A DNA stretch of 51,808 bases from Welwitschia mirabilis (taxonomy: Eukaryota > Gnetophyta > Gnetopsida > Welwitschiales). Each line of letters begins with the position of its first letter. Position 1 is the stretch's first letter. Under the pieces are notes generated by a model. The model was not told the origin of the DNA, searched no databases, and saw nothing but the letters and a program-made list of their open reading frames with translations. A program made the translations under genes and the position numbers. Shown here in pieces: positions 24,913 to 35,260 of this stretch. The stretch covers positions 183,603,928 through 183,655,735 of the forward strand of contig JBOZIK010000001.1 of the NCBI GenBank assembly GCA_051453625.1. Reading direction: 5' to 3'.

Positions 24913-25012
24913 NNNNNNNNNNNNNNNNNNNNNNNNNNNNNNNNNNNNNNNNNNNNNNNNNNNNNNNNNNNNNNNNNNNNNNNNNNNNNNNNNNNNNNNN
25001 NNNNNNNNNNNN
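24913..25012. other. Assembly gap (100 N) between LTR B and the repeated tail
   Basis: LTR B breaks off before its end, and after the gap the sequence is the element's 3' tail again. Up to a full internal region could be missing here. Confidence 0.95.
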
Positions 25013-25530
25013 ATGATTGATAACTTAGGATAGTTTACTCATTTATTTATTGGTTTCTAGTTTTACTCAATTCATGCATTTTCCATCTCATTTACATCGC
25101 TTCATTTCACTACATTCTACTTCATATCATTTTCATAAGGAATAACTCCTAAGGCATTAACTATTTGTATAGATATTTCTTTCACTTAGCATAAGTTTGA
25201 TTGTAAATCACTAGCATTTTTCCTTAACTTAAATTACATTATTCTTAATAAATAACTTACTGCGATTCATATACACATATGTTCTCAAATAACTTAACAT
25301 TTTTACCATAAACTTTAAGGAAAAATTCAATTTTTTATTGGGGGTATGACATCTTTATTTTCACTAAAATTTTTCACTTTAATGCTTAATCACATAAAAT
25401 TGGTCATAAAATTCAAGTTCTTGCATTTGCAAACTTGACGCACTTTTGACATAGATAATTTTTCCACATTTATCCATATTGTTGTCAGCTTTTTCTACTA
25501 AGGCAATAGTAAAAGATTAGTTAAGGGGTA
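25013..25530 (+). repeat. Second copy of the gypsy-C 3' tail
   Basis: 25018-25530 aligns with about 23545-24035: it shares TAACTTAGGATAGTTTACT, the ATGACATCTT-like block and the terminal polypurine tract (here AGTTAAGGGGTA). A second internal region, complete or partial, must therefore have lain between LTR B and LTR C. Confidence 0.8.
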
Positions 25531-26736
25531 TGTTAACATGTAAAAATTAACATTTATATCTAGTGTTTTAAGTCATTCTATTATAAATGAAGACATTAAT
25601 CTATTTGTTTTAATCATTAAATATGTCTTCTTTTATTTTTAAAATAAAATTTAATATTATGTCTTTCTTCATATTAATTACAAATTTTTAGCCACGTTTT
25701 GGAACGAATGGTAAAAGGAGGACTTAATTCCACCATAAAACAATGATGGCAAATGGAGACATGAGGTGTTAACACATAGCAGAAGCAATAGAAGACATGT
25801 GAAAGAGGCATGTAGAGGTGGCATGAGAGACATGTGGTGATAGCATTGGTTGGTACAGAAATCTAGGTCCAAAATCCATATGTTGAATTCATCATGATAA
25901 AGACTCCATTAAACACTACCTAATGGCCTCCACCAAATGCTACAAGATAAAATATTATGTACCTAATGCTACAAGCCAAGATTTGCAACCACCCTCACCT
26001 CCACATCTTCCTACAAAAGGGCCTTAAATCCTTATTGTATTCATCTTTATCTTGAAGAAATTAAAGACTTTGAAACATTGACTTATGATGGCTTTCTAGA
26101 CAACTCTTTAAAGGAGTAAGTTAGTCTTTGAGGATTGCTTGAAGAGTTCTTCCTGCTTCCTTCTTCGTTTGCTATAAAGTTGTTCTTTTTGCAATACAAA
26201 AGTTGTTTTTCTTTGATCTTGATTCATAAGTAATATCATAATTAGGATGCTTAAAGAACTTCTTTAACTATCAAGTTTAATTTAGTTATATGCATTCCTC
26301 TATATTACTTAGTCTTTTAATTTTATAGATCTTAAGTCCTTTAGGAGTCATTACTTTTTATTATTATTTAAGATTAAAGTATTAGTTGAATTCACTATTT
26401 ATCATATAGTGGATGAGATTATGCCTCTAAATTAGATAAAAAGAACTTAATGGTTTTTATTATTTTGTATAAAGCGATCGAATAACTTTGAAGTGAAGGA
26501 TTATGAAGGACAAATTGGCAATACCTTGGAGCTAGTTTGATTTCCTACTCTTTCAAATGAATTTTAAATCTAATTCTAAATTTCATCTCTTCTTCTCTTT
26601 TATTTCCTTTTTATAGCTTCCATTAGGACTAAAGTTAGTGTAATTCTAGCTAATATCCAATGTTATCGATAAGGAAGATTGATACTAGGTGTTGTACTTA
26701 ATTTAAATTTGAGACATTATACTACAAAGCTAATCA
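25531..26736 (+). repeat. Gypsy-C 3' LTR (LTR C)
   Basis: The LTR starts TGTTAACATG and ends GCTAATCA. It is 1206 bp and gap-free, so it is the best reference copy of this LTR. It carries one copy of the segment that is doubled around the gap in LTR A. The flanking sequence after it is ATAAA, then copia-B coding sequence. Confidence 0.88.
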
Positions 26737-26741
26737 ATAAA
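26737..26741. repeat. Right target-site duplication of gypsy-C (ATAAA)
   Basis: Identical to 14474-14478. Copia-B sequence resumes here on the minus strand. Confidence 0.8.
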
Positions 26742-27560
26742 CTTGATAATCCTTCTAGTCAGTTAGATATATGATAAATATTCCAATGCGAAACATGCTC
26801 TAAATTTATTATAATGTTCACATGAAATATGGATTTAAGACCTGCAATCAAATACATGAAAATGATTTAAATTCAGCTTATACCCATATCACTTCTCAAC
26901 TAGAGATACTCCTTTTTTAGTATATCGACCAATGCCGTTATTAAGATGCATATCTATATTCACTATTTCATCCTAAAGATAGGTCTTATGGTCATTGAAA
27001 TACATCATAGAATGTATCATATCTATGATTGTATGATTAAACCACCTAGTAATGCCATTTTTTTGAGGTGTTCTAGGTAGGTCTTTAAATGATGAATTCC
27101 TTTAAAAGTGAGAAAGTCCTTAAACTTAGCATATGTGTACTTGTAATCATTATCTGACTAAGAACTTTTAATTTAGTAGTCAGCTTGATTTTCTACTCTA
27201 GTTTTAAAATTCTTAAAAATGTTGAAAGTCTGAGATTTGGATTTGATGAAATACATCCAAGTCATTTAGGAATAGTCATTAGTAAAAGAGATAAAATAAC
27301 AAAAGTTGTAAAGAGTGAAACTATCATAGATCCACATAGATTACTATGAATAAGTAAAAACTTTTAATCAGCATATTACTTACTTGGTCTAAGTCACTTT
27401 TGTATTACTTTATTGATTATATGTGCTTTACACTAAAGAAAATCCCATAGAATAGATAGAATAAGCTAATGACCATCCTCATGTATCCCATTTATGGTGC
27501 AAGGATTAGGACTTCTTAGTCGAGCATGTCATAGTTGTGAGGAAGAGATATCATCTTAGA
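26742..27560 (-). pseudogene. Copia-B integrase and GAG-pre-integrase pseudogene
   Basis: Read on the minus strand from 27560 down. HARLRSPNPCTINGIHE (about 27480-27530) is the HHCC zinc-finger start (consensus L-W-H-x-R-L-G-H), with a cysteine-lysine block CKAHIINK after it. HSNLCGSMIVSLFTTF (about 27310-27360) is the first core Asp region (consensus H-S-D-L-C-G-P), its Asp changed to Asn. FNIFKNFKTRVENQA then SDNDYKYTYAKF (about 27120-27230) is the second core Asp block. GIHHLKTYLEH is the region before the catalytic Glu. HFHVFDCRS and HISCEHYNKFRA near 26820-26880 are the post-core segment. The frame ends at the gypsy-C insertion. Confidence 0.85.
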
Positions 27561-28170
27561 AAATTGTGTAAGAAGCCTATTTTATTCTAATACAACCATA
27601 AAGATAAATAAGCTTTTCATACATGTAGACTTTCATAACTAGTTATTGATTACAATCATAAATGTCCATTAAGTCCTTTGTCATAGAAATTGGGTGACCT
27701 TCTCAAACTAATGTGGAAAGTGATAAAATATGCAACCTCAAGGAAGACACATACAAAATATAAGAAACAGCCAGTGGAGAGAGAAATATCAAGTTAAGGG
27801 TAACTTAATGATAGCCTTTTATTAGAACTGAAGTTCTATATGCCAAATAAAATTGACCTAGTGCTTCGACAACCTAATTAAAATAATCATGCTTAAAAGT
27901 CATGTAACAAGTAGCACATATGTTAAGAATTTATGTCTTTTCATGAGATACATACTTACTTAGACCAATAAAGTTAAAATTACCAAAACTACATTATACT
28001 CAAAATTTTTAATAGAATTAAGAGAATTATATTCATCAGTAACTTCATTGACCTTATGTGTAGATTTTATCTTGTTCTAAGGTATCCTACAGAAGTCCAT
28101 GATATGACCTCATCTTCTGCATCATAAGCATTGACTTTTTTCCCCTTTAGATTAGTAGTATGCTAAACTT
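27561..28170 (-). pseudogene. Copia-B protease region pseudogene
   Basis: On the minus strand, ATCYMTFKHDYFN near 27890 fits the copia protease segment D-S-G-A-T-x-H-M-T, with the D-S-G catalytic triplet itself decayed. PLAVSYILYVSSLRLHILSL then STLV and GHPISMTKDL (about 27680-27780) match the consensus L-x-x-V-L-Y-V-P-x-L-x-x-N-L-L-S-V. Stops are frequent. Upstream (28000-28170) the frame is too broken to place a zinc knuckle. Confidence 0.72.
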
Positions 28171-29560
28171 GCTTCTTATTTGGCTAACTATAATTAGGAT
28201 TCTTAGTTTTCTATTTCTATAGATGCTTACTCTTATTATAATGTGATTCCTACTTATATTGATAAGGAGATCAATGAGAATAAGAAACTTTAAATGTTGC
28301 ATCAAAGGATAAAGAGCCTATGAAGTTAAATTAAACTTCTATGATAATAAGATTCTTATTGTGTAGGTCAGAGTTCATATTATGTAGTTGTTTACTTCCA
28401 TGAAGAGATAGAATACAGCTACAAAGAGAGGAACCCTTTAAAAAATAATGAATCAAGTTATTGTGATGAATGCAAATTGATTTTTTAGATCTATTTTAGC
28501 AACTTTTGCCTTAATATCCATCATTTGAGCTATGATATGATGAATTTTACCTCTTTCATAATGAATATTATTCATGCTCATGATTAGTTGATTAATTCTA
28601 AATGATTATTCACATAAAATGTATCATGTACAATATAATAGTTGGTATAAGAAGAATTTCTTATATCAACAAACTTTTTATGTGAAGTTTTGCAATATTT
28701 TTATGAGCTTACAATCAATGACTTGCCATGGATCTTATTAATTTGAATTCTAAAGAGGAACATGTGCCTTTTTGAAAAAATATCGATCAAATTCATAAAT
28801 GCACATTTTAGATATAAACTCTTTATTTCAATCCTCCTAACTCTAATCATTATATAGAGTCACTTAAAGGTTAGTCATGATTCTAGTAGTCAAGACTAGT
28901 GTGAATCTATCTAATAAAATCTAGAGTTTGCTTATTGATGTAAAATTCATGATGAATTATGAAGAAGAGATAGAAAAGATTTGATAAGTCATGAAATAAA
29001 GTCAAATTTCAAAGGGATCTTACTCACATCTAGTACTGAAAGTGATCTATCCAACATATAAAGAAAACTTTTCAAAACCAAAAATAAGAAAACAAGGGAA
29101 AAAATGAAGACAATGGTATAGTTATAGAAAAAGAGATCTTACTCTCATCTAAAATTTTAAGTGATCTATTTAAGTCACAATGTAATAAAAGTAGAAAGGT
29201 CATGACAATGAGGTATAATCACAATGAAAGGAAATTAAGCTAAAAAACTAGATTAATCTATCCAAACCATAATTTATGATAACTAAGATAAATCTTCCCT
29301 AAATAGCAAAAAACCTACACACATGAGAACAAATAAAGGTATTTTGTTAAAAATGTCTTAATGTATGCATGGTAGATTTTAATGCAAGGGGCCTAATCTG
29401 ATTATTAGATGATAAAAATACAAATTTGGCAATTTTAAAGTCTGCTCTTAAGTCCAAGTAGTAATCACATCCTTTTTGAGGGTGGTACCCTTGTCTTCTA
29501 AGAAAGTAAAAAGATAAAATGTGAATCATCTTAGTGGGGCATCCAAGTCATTAGTCAGTT
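28171..29560 (-). other. Probable 5' part of copia-B (gag and LTR not resolved)
   Basis: By position this should hold copia-B gag, primer site and 5' LTR, but none has a clear signature. A 60-residue minus-strand frame at 29347-29529 has no recognisable motif. A two-copy repeat lies at about 29017-29181. Confidence 0.35.
29017..29181. repeat. Two-copy repeat with about 118-bp period
   Basis: ATCTTACTCACATCTAG... followed by AAGTGATCTATCCAA near 29020-29056 recurs as ATCTTACTCTCATCTAA... and AAGTGATCTATTTAA near 29137-29175. The repeat is imperfect and its function is unknown. Confidence 0.6.
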
Positions 29561-31641
29561 TTGAATACATTAGATATATACCCCCCTTAAGAGAGAGTAC
29601 CATGTAATGCCAACGATCTACAGTAAATTTTATAATTAATTATACTTATGCCTCTCTATAAACTTGGTAATAAAATCCAAGTAGCCCCTACCACTATGCC
29701 TCTAGCCTTTACCCAATGTACCCTCAATTATCAATGCATATGTGAGAATCTAAATATTAAGGGGTTTAGGACATTTTTGCTTAAGAGAGACACAACTCTC
29801 CATATGGCCTAAACTTCATAGTTAAGGTAGTTTAAAGACTATACAACAAGCTCAAAGGGTAGCATAACCTAACACGGATCTCTGTCTATGTAAGGTTATC
29901 CATGTCCACTACCAACCAAGACTTATTATTAGTGAAAAATGTGATGTCTTTACAGTGAATGTAATTTTCAATTTTAGACCTTAATCATAAAAAATATTAA
30001 AGTTAAATGTGGGAAAATAAATGAAAAAAACTAAAAAAACACACATAAAGACAAGGTATAACTTAGCATAGCAAGGCTAAGTGAATCCTGCTTAACATCC
30101 TAAACTTATCTTGAGCTATTCTAATTACAAAAATAGGTCTAAGTGGGGAAAATAAAGTTAAGTGATTCCTGCTCCACATTCCAAACTTAAATTAATGAGA
30201 GAGAAAAAGAGAAAAAAACAAGGTTAAGAGCTTACAACAATTATAAAAATGCCCAAAAACCTTTGAAAAGCATGACAATTTTCTTAAAAGACTATGTTTG
30301 AGATTATAAATGTGCAAAATGTCCAAAAAATTAAAAAGTAGCTCAAAAAGGCTAAAAAATAAAAACTAACTATGTGCATAAAGTGGGGCTAATAGTTGAG
30401 AAATGGCTTAGCTAAATGCATGTGTGCACAAGGGAGCCAAGACTGAGAAATATCTTACAAGAACTACATGTGTGTAGGAGGTAGAAACATGTGGGCATAG
30501 ATCTTAAAAAACTAGATTTTTACCTTGTAAGGAATCTATGCAACTAACATCACTCTAAGCAAAAACTTGAAAACCATTGAAAAGAAAAGAAATAACCTTC
30601 ATTTATCCACTCTCTTGGTGTCTAAACACTAGCAAAGAAATTATCCTTGGACCTTTTCTAAGCATGTCCTTAAGGTTTTTTTATTTTGATTTTAGAATTC
30701 AAAGGAATTTAAGGATAAGATTTTTTACTAAATAAGATGGAATCAAGTTTAGATGATAATCCAGCTTAATGTAATTTTTTTAAGAAAATGGATCATATAG
30801 GTCTAGTGGTTCTTATTGTATGATCATCATTAAAATACAGATGGGTATGCTTTAGCACAATTGAAATATCTATTTTACTTTATAAAAGGTAATGAGGGAA
30901 AGTAGCTAGATGATCATCGAATAAACCCAAATGCAAGGAATACATGCATTCACTAATGAGTTTAGATTGATTGATCTCCTTGATGTTATAAGAATGATTA
31001 AAATTTGCATTGGGAATACATTTTACTAATTATGATTAATTAAAATAAGTTTAATCTTTACTTTTCCAAATCTTAAAACTAAGGGCATAATCTAAATTGC
31101 CATTCTTCCTAATCTAAAATTCTCTAGTCTTTTAATTCCACCACTCATATTGAAAATTTAGATTTTATCTCGCTTTTACTTCATAAATACTTCCATTGAA
31201 GTATCACTTTTACCCTCATTTTTCAAAACCCTCACTAGTCCTCTTCCCTAATTGAAGTCATGAAAGAAGCTACAAGCATGAAATAATAGTAGGAACATCC
31301 ATCAAATATCTATCTAGTTGAAATTCCATACAAAAAGTATCCATTCCAGCATTCATCATGGTAATATGAATGATCATGGATTTTGAGTTATAAGCTTCTT
31401 CCTTAAATAGATTTCTATGTTCTTTCTACTACTCATTAAAATATCATTTGGTTTTCCTAAATAATAGTGGATTTTTAAAATAGGAATAATATCAATCCAC
31501 TACATCCTTTCTTTATTAAGAGCCTCATCACATTTAAAGCTTGTAATAATGATTTAAAGTATAAAGCTGATAGGTATAATATGGCATATTCTTAGTTTTA
31601 CCCATTTCTAGATCTTTAGATCTATACTTCTAGGATTATTT
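29561..31641 (-). other. Probable 3' side of gypsy-D, no clear gene
   Basis: On the minus strand, AAGTTTGGAATGTGGAGCAG (about 30165-30184) and a related block 81 bases away (30081-30110) resemble the 'aagtttggggg' non-coding tail after pol in Athila/Tat elements, which supports gypsy-D in minus orientation. About 31561-31641 may hold a decayed integrase piece (K-W-V-K-L-R-I then H-I-I-P). Between about 31100 and 31560 a minus-strand frame with scattered stops reads ALNKERM and KIHYYLGKPNDILMSS, which I cannot assign. LTR boundaries were not found. Confidence 0.35.
30081..30190. repeat. Imperfect 81-bp-offset duplication in the gypsy-D tail
   Basis: GTGAATCCTGCTTAACATCC at 30081 recurs as GTGATTCCTGCTCCACATTC at 30162, each followed by an AAACTTA block. 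Confidence 0.6.
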
Positions 31642-32961
31642 TATTAGATTATGTTTGCCAATTAATGTTAAACTAATTTCTCTTATGTAGTGTAAAAATG
31701 TTATATCTTGTGTGCAGATGAAATTAAGTTTTGTAGATAAAAGAATTAAACTAAAATGCACTAGAAAAACTACTGAGTTATGTTAACCTCCAGTGGGGTC
31801 AACCGGATCCTAAAGGGTTCAACCACACTTGAAGCAGTTGCAAAGAAATGAACTAAATACAAAGGAGTCGATCAGATTCTTATGAGGTCGATTGAACCTA
31901 TAACCTAAAGAATCAGTGTTCCTAGACTAAATGACAAGGGGTCAACCAGATTTTTATGGGATCGAGTGGATTTGAGGACTTGATAGATAGTAGTTTTAGA
32001 CTAAGAGATAAGGAATTGACTAGACCCAGGATGGGGTCAACAGGATCTAAATGGGGTCAATCGGACTTGGATACATAAAAACCTGGGGCAACCAAAGTAT
32101 TCTCTCGGAAGACCTATGTAATTCATGGCACCATATGGGGTCAACCAGATTTTTATGAGGTCGACTAGACTGCATAGAAAAGAAATTTATCTAAACGTTA
32201 TGTATTCATTTTCTATTCATTACCTAACCATTTTCTAGGAATTTATAGACGTTGGAGGCATAATTCATTTGTAATAAACCCTAATATCCTTCCATTATAA
32301 ATAGCTAGGTAATAGATAACCCAGAGATCTTTTGGCACTATTCTAATTTGGCATAATCATTGTGGATCTGAAAGATCAAGTTGTAATTTATATTGACATA
32401 TTATTTGTATTGTTTTACATCTAATTGAGGAGATCTATCTTTGAAAAAAGATATTCACTCAAAATCAGATCTAAGAGCTTTGTCACTATGATCTATTAGA
32501 GAAGAGATTCATTCACTGTACTACTATTGAACGTGTAATATCTGAGCAATCAAGGCATCATTACATCACATCCATTACTTTCAGAGGATGAGACTTAGCC
32601 TACAAAATTCCATTATTAAAAGTTAAGAGTTAGCCTGTAACAGTCTACTTGTAAGGATTACAAGTAAACTTGGCAAAACTTGTAGAGTAACAGAGATCCA
32701 ATATTAAGCCTAGAAGGCTAATTGTTGAGAGTGAAGTAAGGGACTTCCCGAACCACTATAAATCCTGAGTGCATTAAAATTGGTATTTTGTGCTTTATGT
32801 CTTTTTAATTCTTTATTTTTAGCTTTCCATTTTATGTACGCACTTTCTTGATTTTATTATTTCTCAAAGGTGAACTGTGCTTAGATAGATTTAATTTTGA
32901 TTTGAACTTAAAATTTTGAAATAAAATATTTACCTCCCCTCTAGTGTTCTTTATCCTATCA
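31642..32961 (+). repeat. Sire-E1 5' LTR
   Basis: It starts TATTAGATTATG, a G-to-A changed form of the TGTTAGATTAT start seen in the other two copies, and ends CCTATCA just before the primer site. It contains a cluster of GGTCAACC/GGTCGACT-type motifs (about 31790-32170) and a TATAAATAGCTAGG box (about 32297-32310) that could be the promoter. Confidence 0.88.
31790..32175. repeat. GTCGAC-type palindromic motif cluster in the sire-E1 LTR
   Basis: About ten copies of GGGGTC(G/A)ACC(A/G)GAT or its variants lie within 390 bases, for example GGGGTCAACCGGATCC, GGGGTCAACCAGATTTTTA and GGTCGACTAGACTG. The same array is at 36770-37135 and 44655-45040. C-to-T and G-to-A changes account for most variants, so the ancestral core was probably GGTCGACC. 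Confidence 0.8.
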
Positions 32962-32963
32962 GT

Positions 32964-32981
32964 TGGTATCAGAGCTAGGTT
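32964..32981 (+). promoter_or_regulatory. Sire-E1 primer-binding site
   Basis: TGGTATCAGAGCTAGGTT matches the initiator tRNA-Met primer site of plant copia elements exactly over its first 12 bases. It lies two bases after the LTR. Confidence 0.9.
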
Positions 32982-33177
32982 AAGTCATTATCTTAGATCT
33001 TAACTGATCTAAACTTAAAACCCTTCAATGGATACTCTCTTTGATGAATTTTTTAGCATTCTCTCCCTAAATACCTGTGCTTTCATCTATTTTGTTTGGA
33101 TAGTATATGGTTATATGTTTAAACAGATTGTAGACATAAAAAAATCATAAGGATTAAGTAAAAGGAGACTCTCTTTT

Positions 33178-33645
33178 ATGGCTTTTGTGCCATCATTACA
33201 GAATGTGCCAAAATCCTTAGTTCATGATGATGATAAAATGAGAAATGAAGATGAAGGTGATTTGGAAGACACTTATCAGGAGTTGTATCAAGAGTGTGAA
33301 AAACTAACCAGAAGGATTAATAACCTAAAGAAGATTATAAAACCCCTCACCAAGGAAAAGAATGATTTGGAATCAAGTTTTGAAAGAGTAATATCTAAAA
33401 ATGCCAACCTTACTTTATAGGTAAAAGATTTATCATATTTTGCTAACAAGGTTTTAGGTGGATCTACCAAATTGGAATAAATGCTTGGAGTTTAGAAACT
33501 GATTAGAAACAAATCAGGTATTGGGTTTATCTCATAGAAATGTCAAGCATAGCAAACTCAGGTAACCAATTATGGTAATCTTCTTTTAAAGTTTACATGT
33601 TATTTATGTGAAAAAATAGATCATTCAAAATTTATGTGCAATACT
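33178..33645 (+). pseudogene. Sire-E1 gag remnant: coiled coil and zinc knuckle
   Basis: An open frame from 33178 reads MAFVPSLQNVPKS, then a Glu/Asp-rich stretch and a Lys/Leu heptad region (ECEKLTRRINNLKKI), the C-terminal part of a Sirevirus gag. After stops, CYLCEKIDHSKFMC at 33598-33639 is an intact CX2CX4HX4C zinc knuckle, which binds element RNA. Only about 200 bases separate the primer site from this frame, so the N-terminal gag domain (UBN2 type) is missing. The same short spacing occurs in sire-E2, so the loss predates both copies. Confidence 0.78.
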
Positions 33646-34128
33646 AGAAAGTTAATGCTATTTTCAAATTCTGTTAGTTCTTTTCCATTTAAATTTATTC
33701 CTAAGAACAATGTATTACTTAAGTCTAAAAAGACTATGTGGGTAAAAGCTAATGATCTTAAAAGTTTGTTAATTCAGACATCTTTTAAAGTCTTAAATAG
33801 CATAAGATGGTATCTTGATAGTGGATGTTTAAGGTACATGATAGGAGATAAATCTATATTCAAACATCTAAGCCACTTTGATGGAGGAGAAGTGACTTTC
33901 AGAGACAATAGAAGAGCAAAAATAGAAGGCATTAGAAGCATTGGTGGAGGTAACCTTCCTAGAATTAATGAAGCTTTATATGTAAGTGGTTTAAAGAATA
34001 ATTTATTGAGCATCAGTCAAATTTGTGATAAAAGTTATAAAGTAGTTTTTCATAAATCGAAATGTGAAATTGTGCATGGAAAATCAAATAATGTGATTCT
34101 TAAAGCTAGTAGAATACATAATGGGTAG
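33634..34128 (+). pseudogene. Sire-E1 protease and start of GAG-pre-integrase
   Basis: This 164-residue open frame continues in frame from the zinc knuckle. RWYLDSGCLRYM contains the catalytic D-S-G (Asp codon 33817-33819); the canonical form is W-x-L-D-S-G-C-S-R-H-M, so the usual Ser and His are Leu and Tyr here. GGGNLPRINEALYVSGLKNN then LLSISQICDK is the standard protease-to-integrase linker (L-x-x-V-L-Y-V-x-x-L-x-x-N-L-L-S-I-S-Q-L-C-D). The frame stops at 34126-34128, in the expected position just before the integrase zinc finger. Confidence 0.9.
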
Positions 34129-34129
34129 A

Positions 34130-34790
34130 GCGTAGATCAATCATTATCTCCTTGTTATTTCTCAAATGTTCCTCAAGATGAATTATGGCATAAACATTTA
34201 GGACATGTTAATTATGATCAATTAAAATAATTATTCGTAAAAATATCATTAGAGAAATTCCTAAGATTAACATAGAAAAACAAGCATTATGTAATGCATG
34301 TCAAAAGGGAAAACACATTAGAACCTCTCATAAGAGTAAAATTCATGTTTCCGCTTTAATGCCATTAGAACTTATTCATATGGATTTAGTTGGACCTACT
34401 ACACCATCTCTATGTAACAAGCCATGCTGACACTCACCATCTCTATGTAATAACTTGTAGTCTAGGTGGAAAATGTTATTTTCTTACAATGGTTGATAAC
34501 TACTCTAGATATACTTGGATAGCATTTTTATCCAAAAAGTTTGAAGCTTACAAGAATTGGGTTGAAATTTGCAACAAGATCCAAAATAAAAAGGGTTACA
34601 CCATAAAGAAAATAAGAAGTGATCATGATGGTGAATTTGAAAACGATTGCTTTGAAAAGTATTGCATTAAAAATGGTATTGATCTCTAAATTTCAGCTTC
34701 AAAGACATTACAACAAAATGGCATAGCTAAAAAAAGGGACAGAGTTCTTCAAGAAATGGCTTGAACTATGCTAAATAATAAAGAAGTATC
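34130..34790 (+). pseudogene. Sire-E1 integrase, N-terminal and core part
   Basis: Integrase zinc finger: ELWHKHLGHVNYDQLK from about 34180 and CNACQKGKHIRTSHKSK near 34292 give the HHCC ligands. LIHMDLVGPT (about 34371-34400) holds the first core Asp. A short insertion or duplication follows (two ACACCATCTCTATGTAA-like words at 34399-34450). MVDNYSRYTWIAFLSK and IRSDHDGEFEND (second Asp) lie in the open frame 34390-34689. ASKTLQQNGIAKKRDRVLQE (about 34698-34757) corresponds to the P-Q-Q-N-G-V-x-E-R-x-N-R segment, with the catalytic Glu read as Lys. The sequence then jumps into RT. Confidence 0.88.
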
Positions 34791-35260
34791 TAGAAATTAT
34801 ATAGATTTATGTAGATGATACTCTTTTTTGTGCTTCAAATAAAAATTTATTAAAAGAATTTGTAAATATTATGACAAATCAATTTGAAATGAGTATGCGT
34901 GGTGAAGTTAAAATGTTTTTTAAACTTTAAATAAAGCAAAATAATGATGGAATATTTATTTTTCAATCCAAATATGCAAGAGATTTGATCAAATGATTTG
35001 GGTTAGAAAATGCAAAAATAGTTGATACTCCTATGTCTACATCATGTAAAGTAAGCTTGGATGAAAATTGTAAATCAGTAGATCAAAAACTTTACAAAAG
35101 CATGATTAGTAGTTTATTGTGTTTAACCATAAGTAGACTAGATATCATGTTTAGTATTAAAGTTTATGCAAGATATCAATCTAATCCAAAAGAATCACAT
35201 TTTCAAGTGGTAAAAAGGATAATCAGATATATAAAAGACACATGTGATTATGGCTTATAG
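34791..35260 (+). pseudogene. Sire-E1 reverse transcriptase, C-terminal part only
   Basis: IYVDDTLFCASNKNLLKEF from about 34801 contains the Y-V-D-D catalytic box, and MTNQFEMSMRGEVKMF is the classical downstream block (consensus F-E-M-S-M-x-G-E-L-x-F-F-L-G-L-Q). From 35033 the frame is open: YKSMISSLLCLTISRLDIMF matches the L-(I/V)-G-S-L-L-Y-L-T-x-x-R-P-D-I segment, and VVKRIIRYIKDT the terminal helix. Everything N-terminal to Y-V-D-D is missing, so no complete RT palm can be formed. Confidence 0.9.

Larger units (their letters stand above)
14479..26736 (+). mobile_element. Gypsy-C: Athila/Tat-type Ty3/gypsy retrotransposon with three LTRs
   Basis: The element runs from a TG...CA LTR at 14479 to a TG...CA LTR ending at 26736, with identical ATAAA target duplications outside. 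The internal order is primer-binding site, gag, protease, RT, RNase H, integrase, then a long non-coding tail, as in the Athila/Tat branch of Ty3/gypsy. A third LTR in the same orientation begins at 24036, followed by a second copy of the 3' tail. Every gene carries stops, so the element is dead. Four N gaps (15694-15793, 16152-16161, 20477-20576, 24913-25012) lie between diverged duplicates of the same sequence; a fifth (22094-22106) does not. It interrupts copia-B, whose pol frame resumes on the far side. Confidence 0.85.

Noticed and set aside
33774-34013. Minus-strand open frame over the sire-E1 protease, and its equivalent at 46479-46871
   Set aside because: Both are antisense shadows of well-supported plus-strand protease frames; their similarity only reflects the homologous sense strand.
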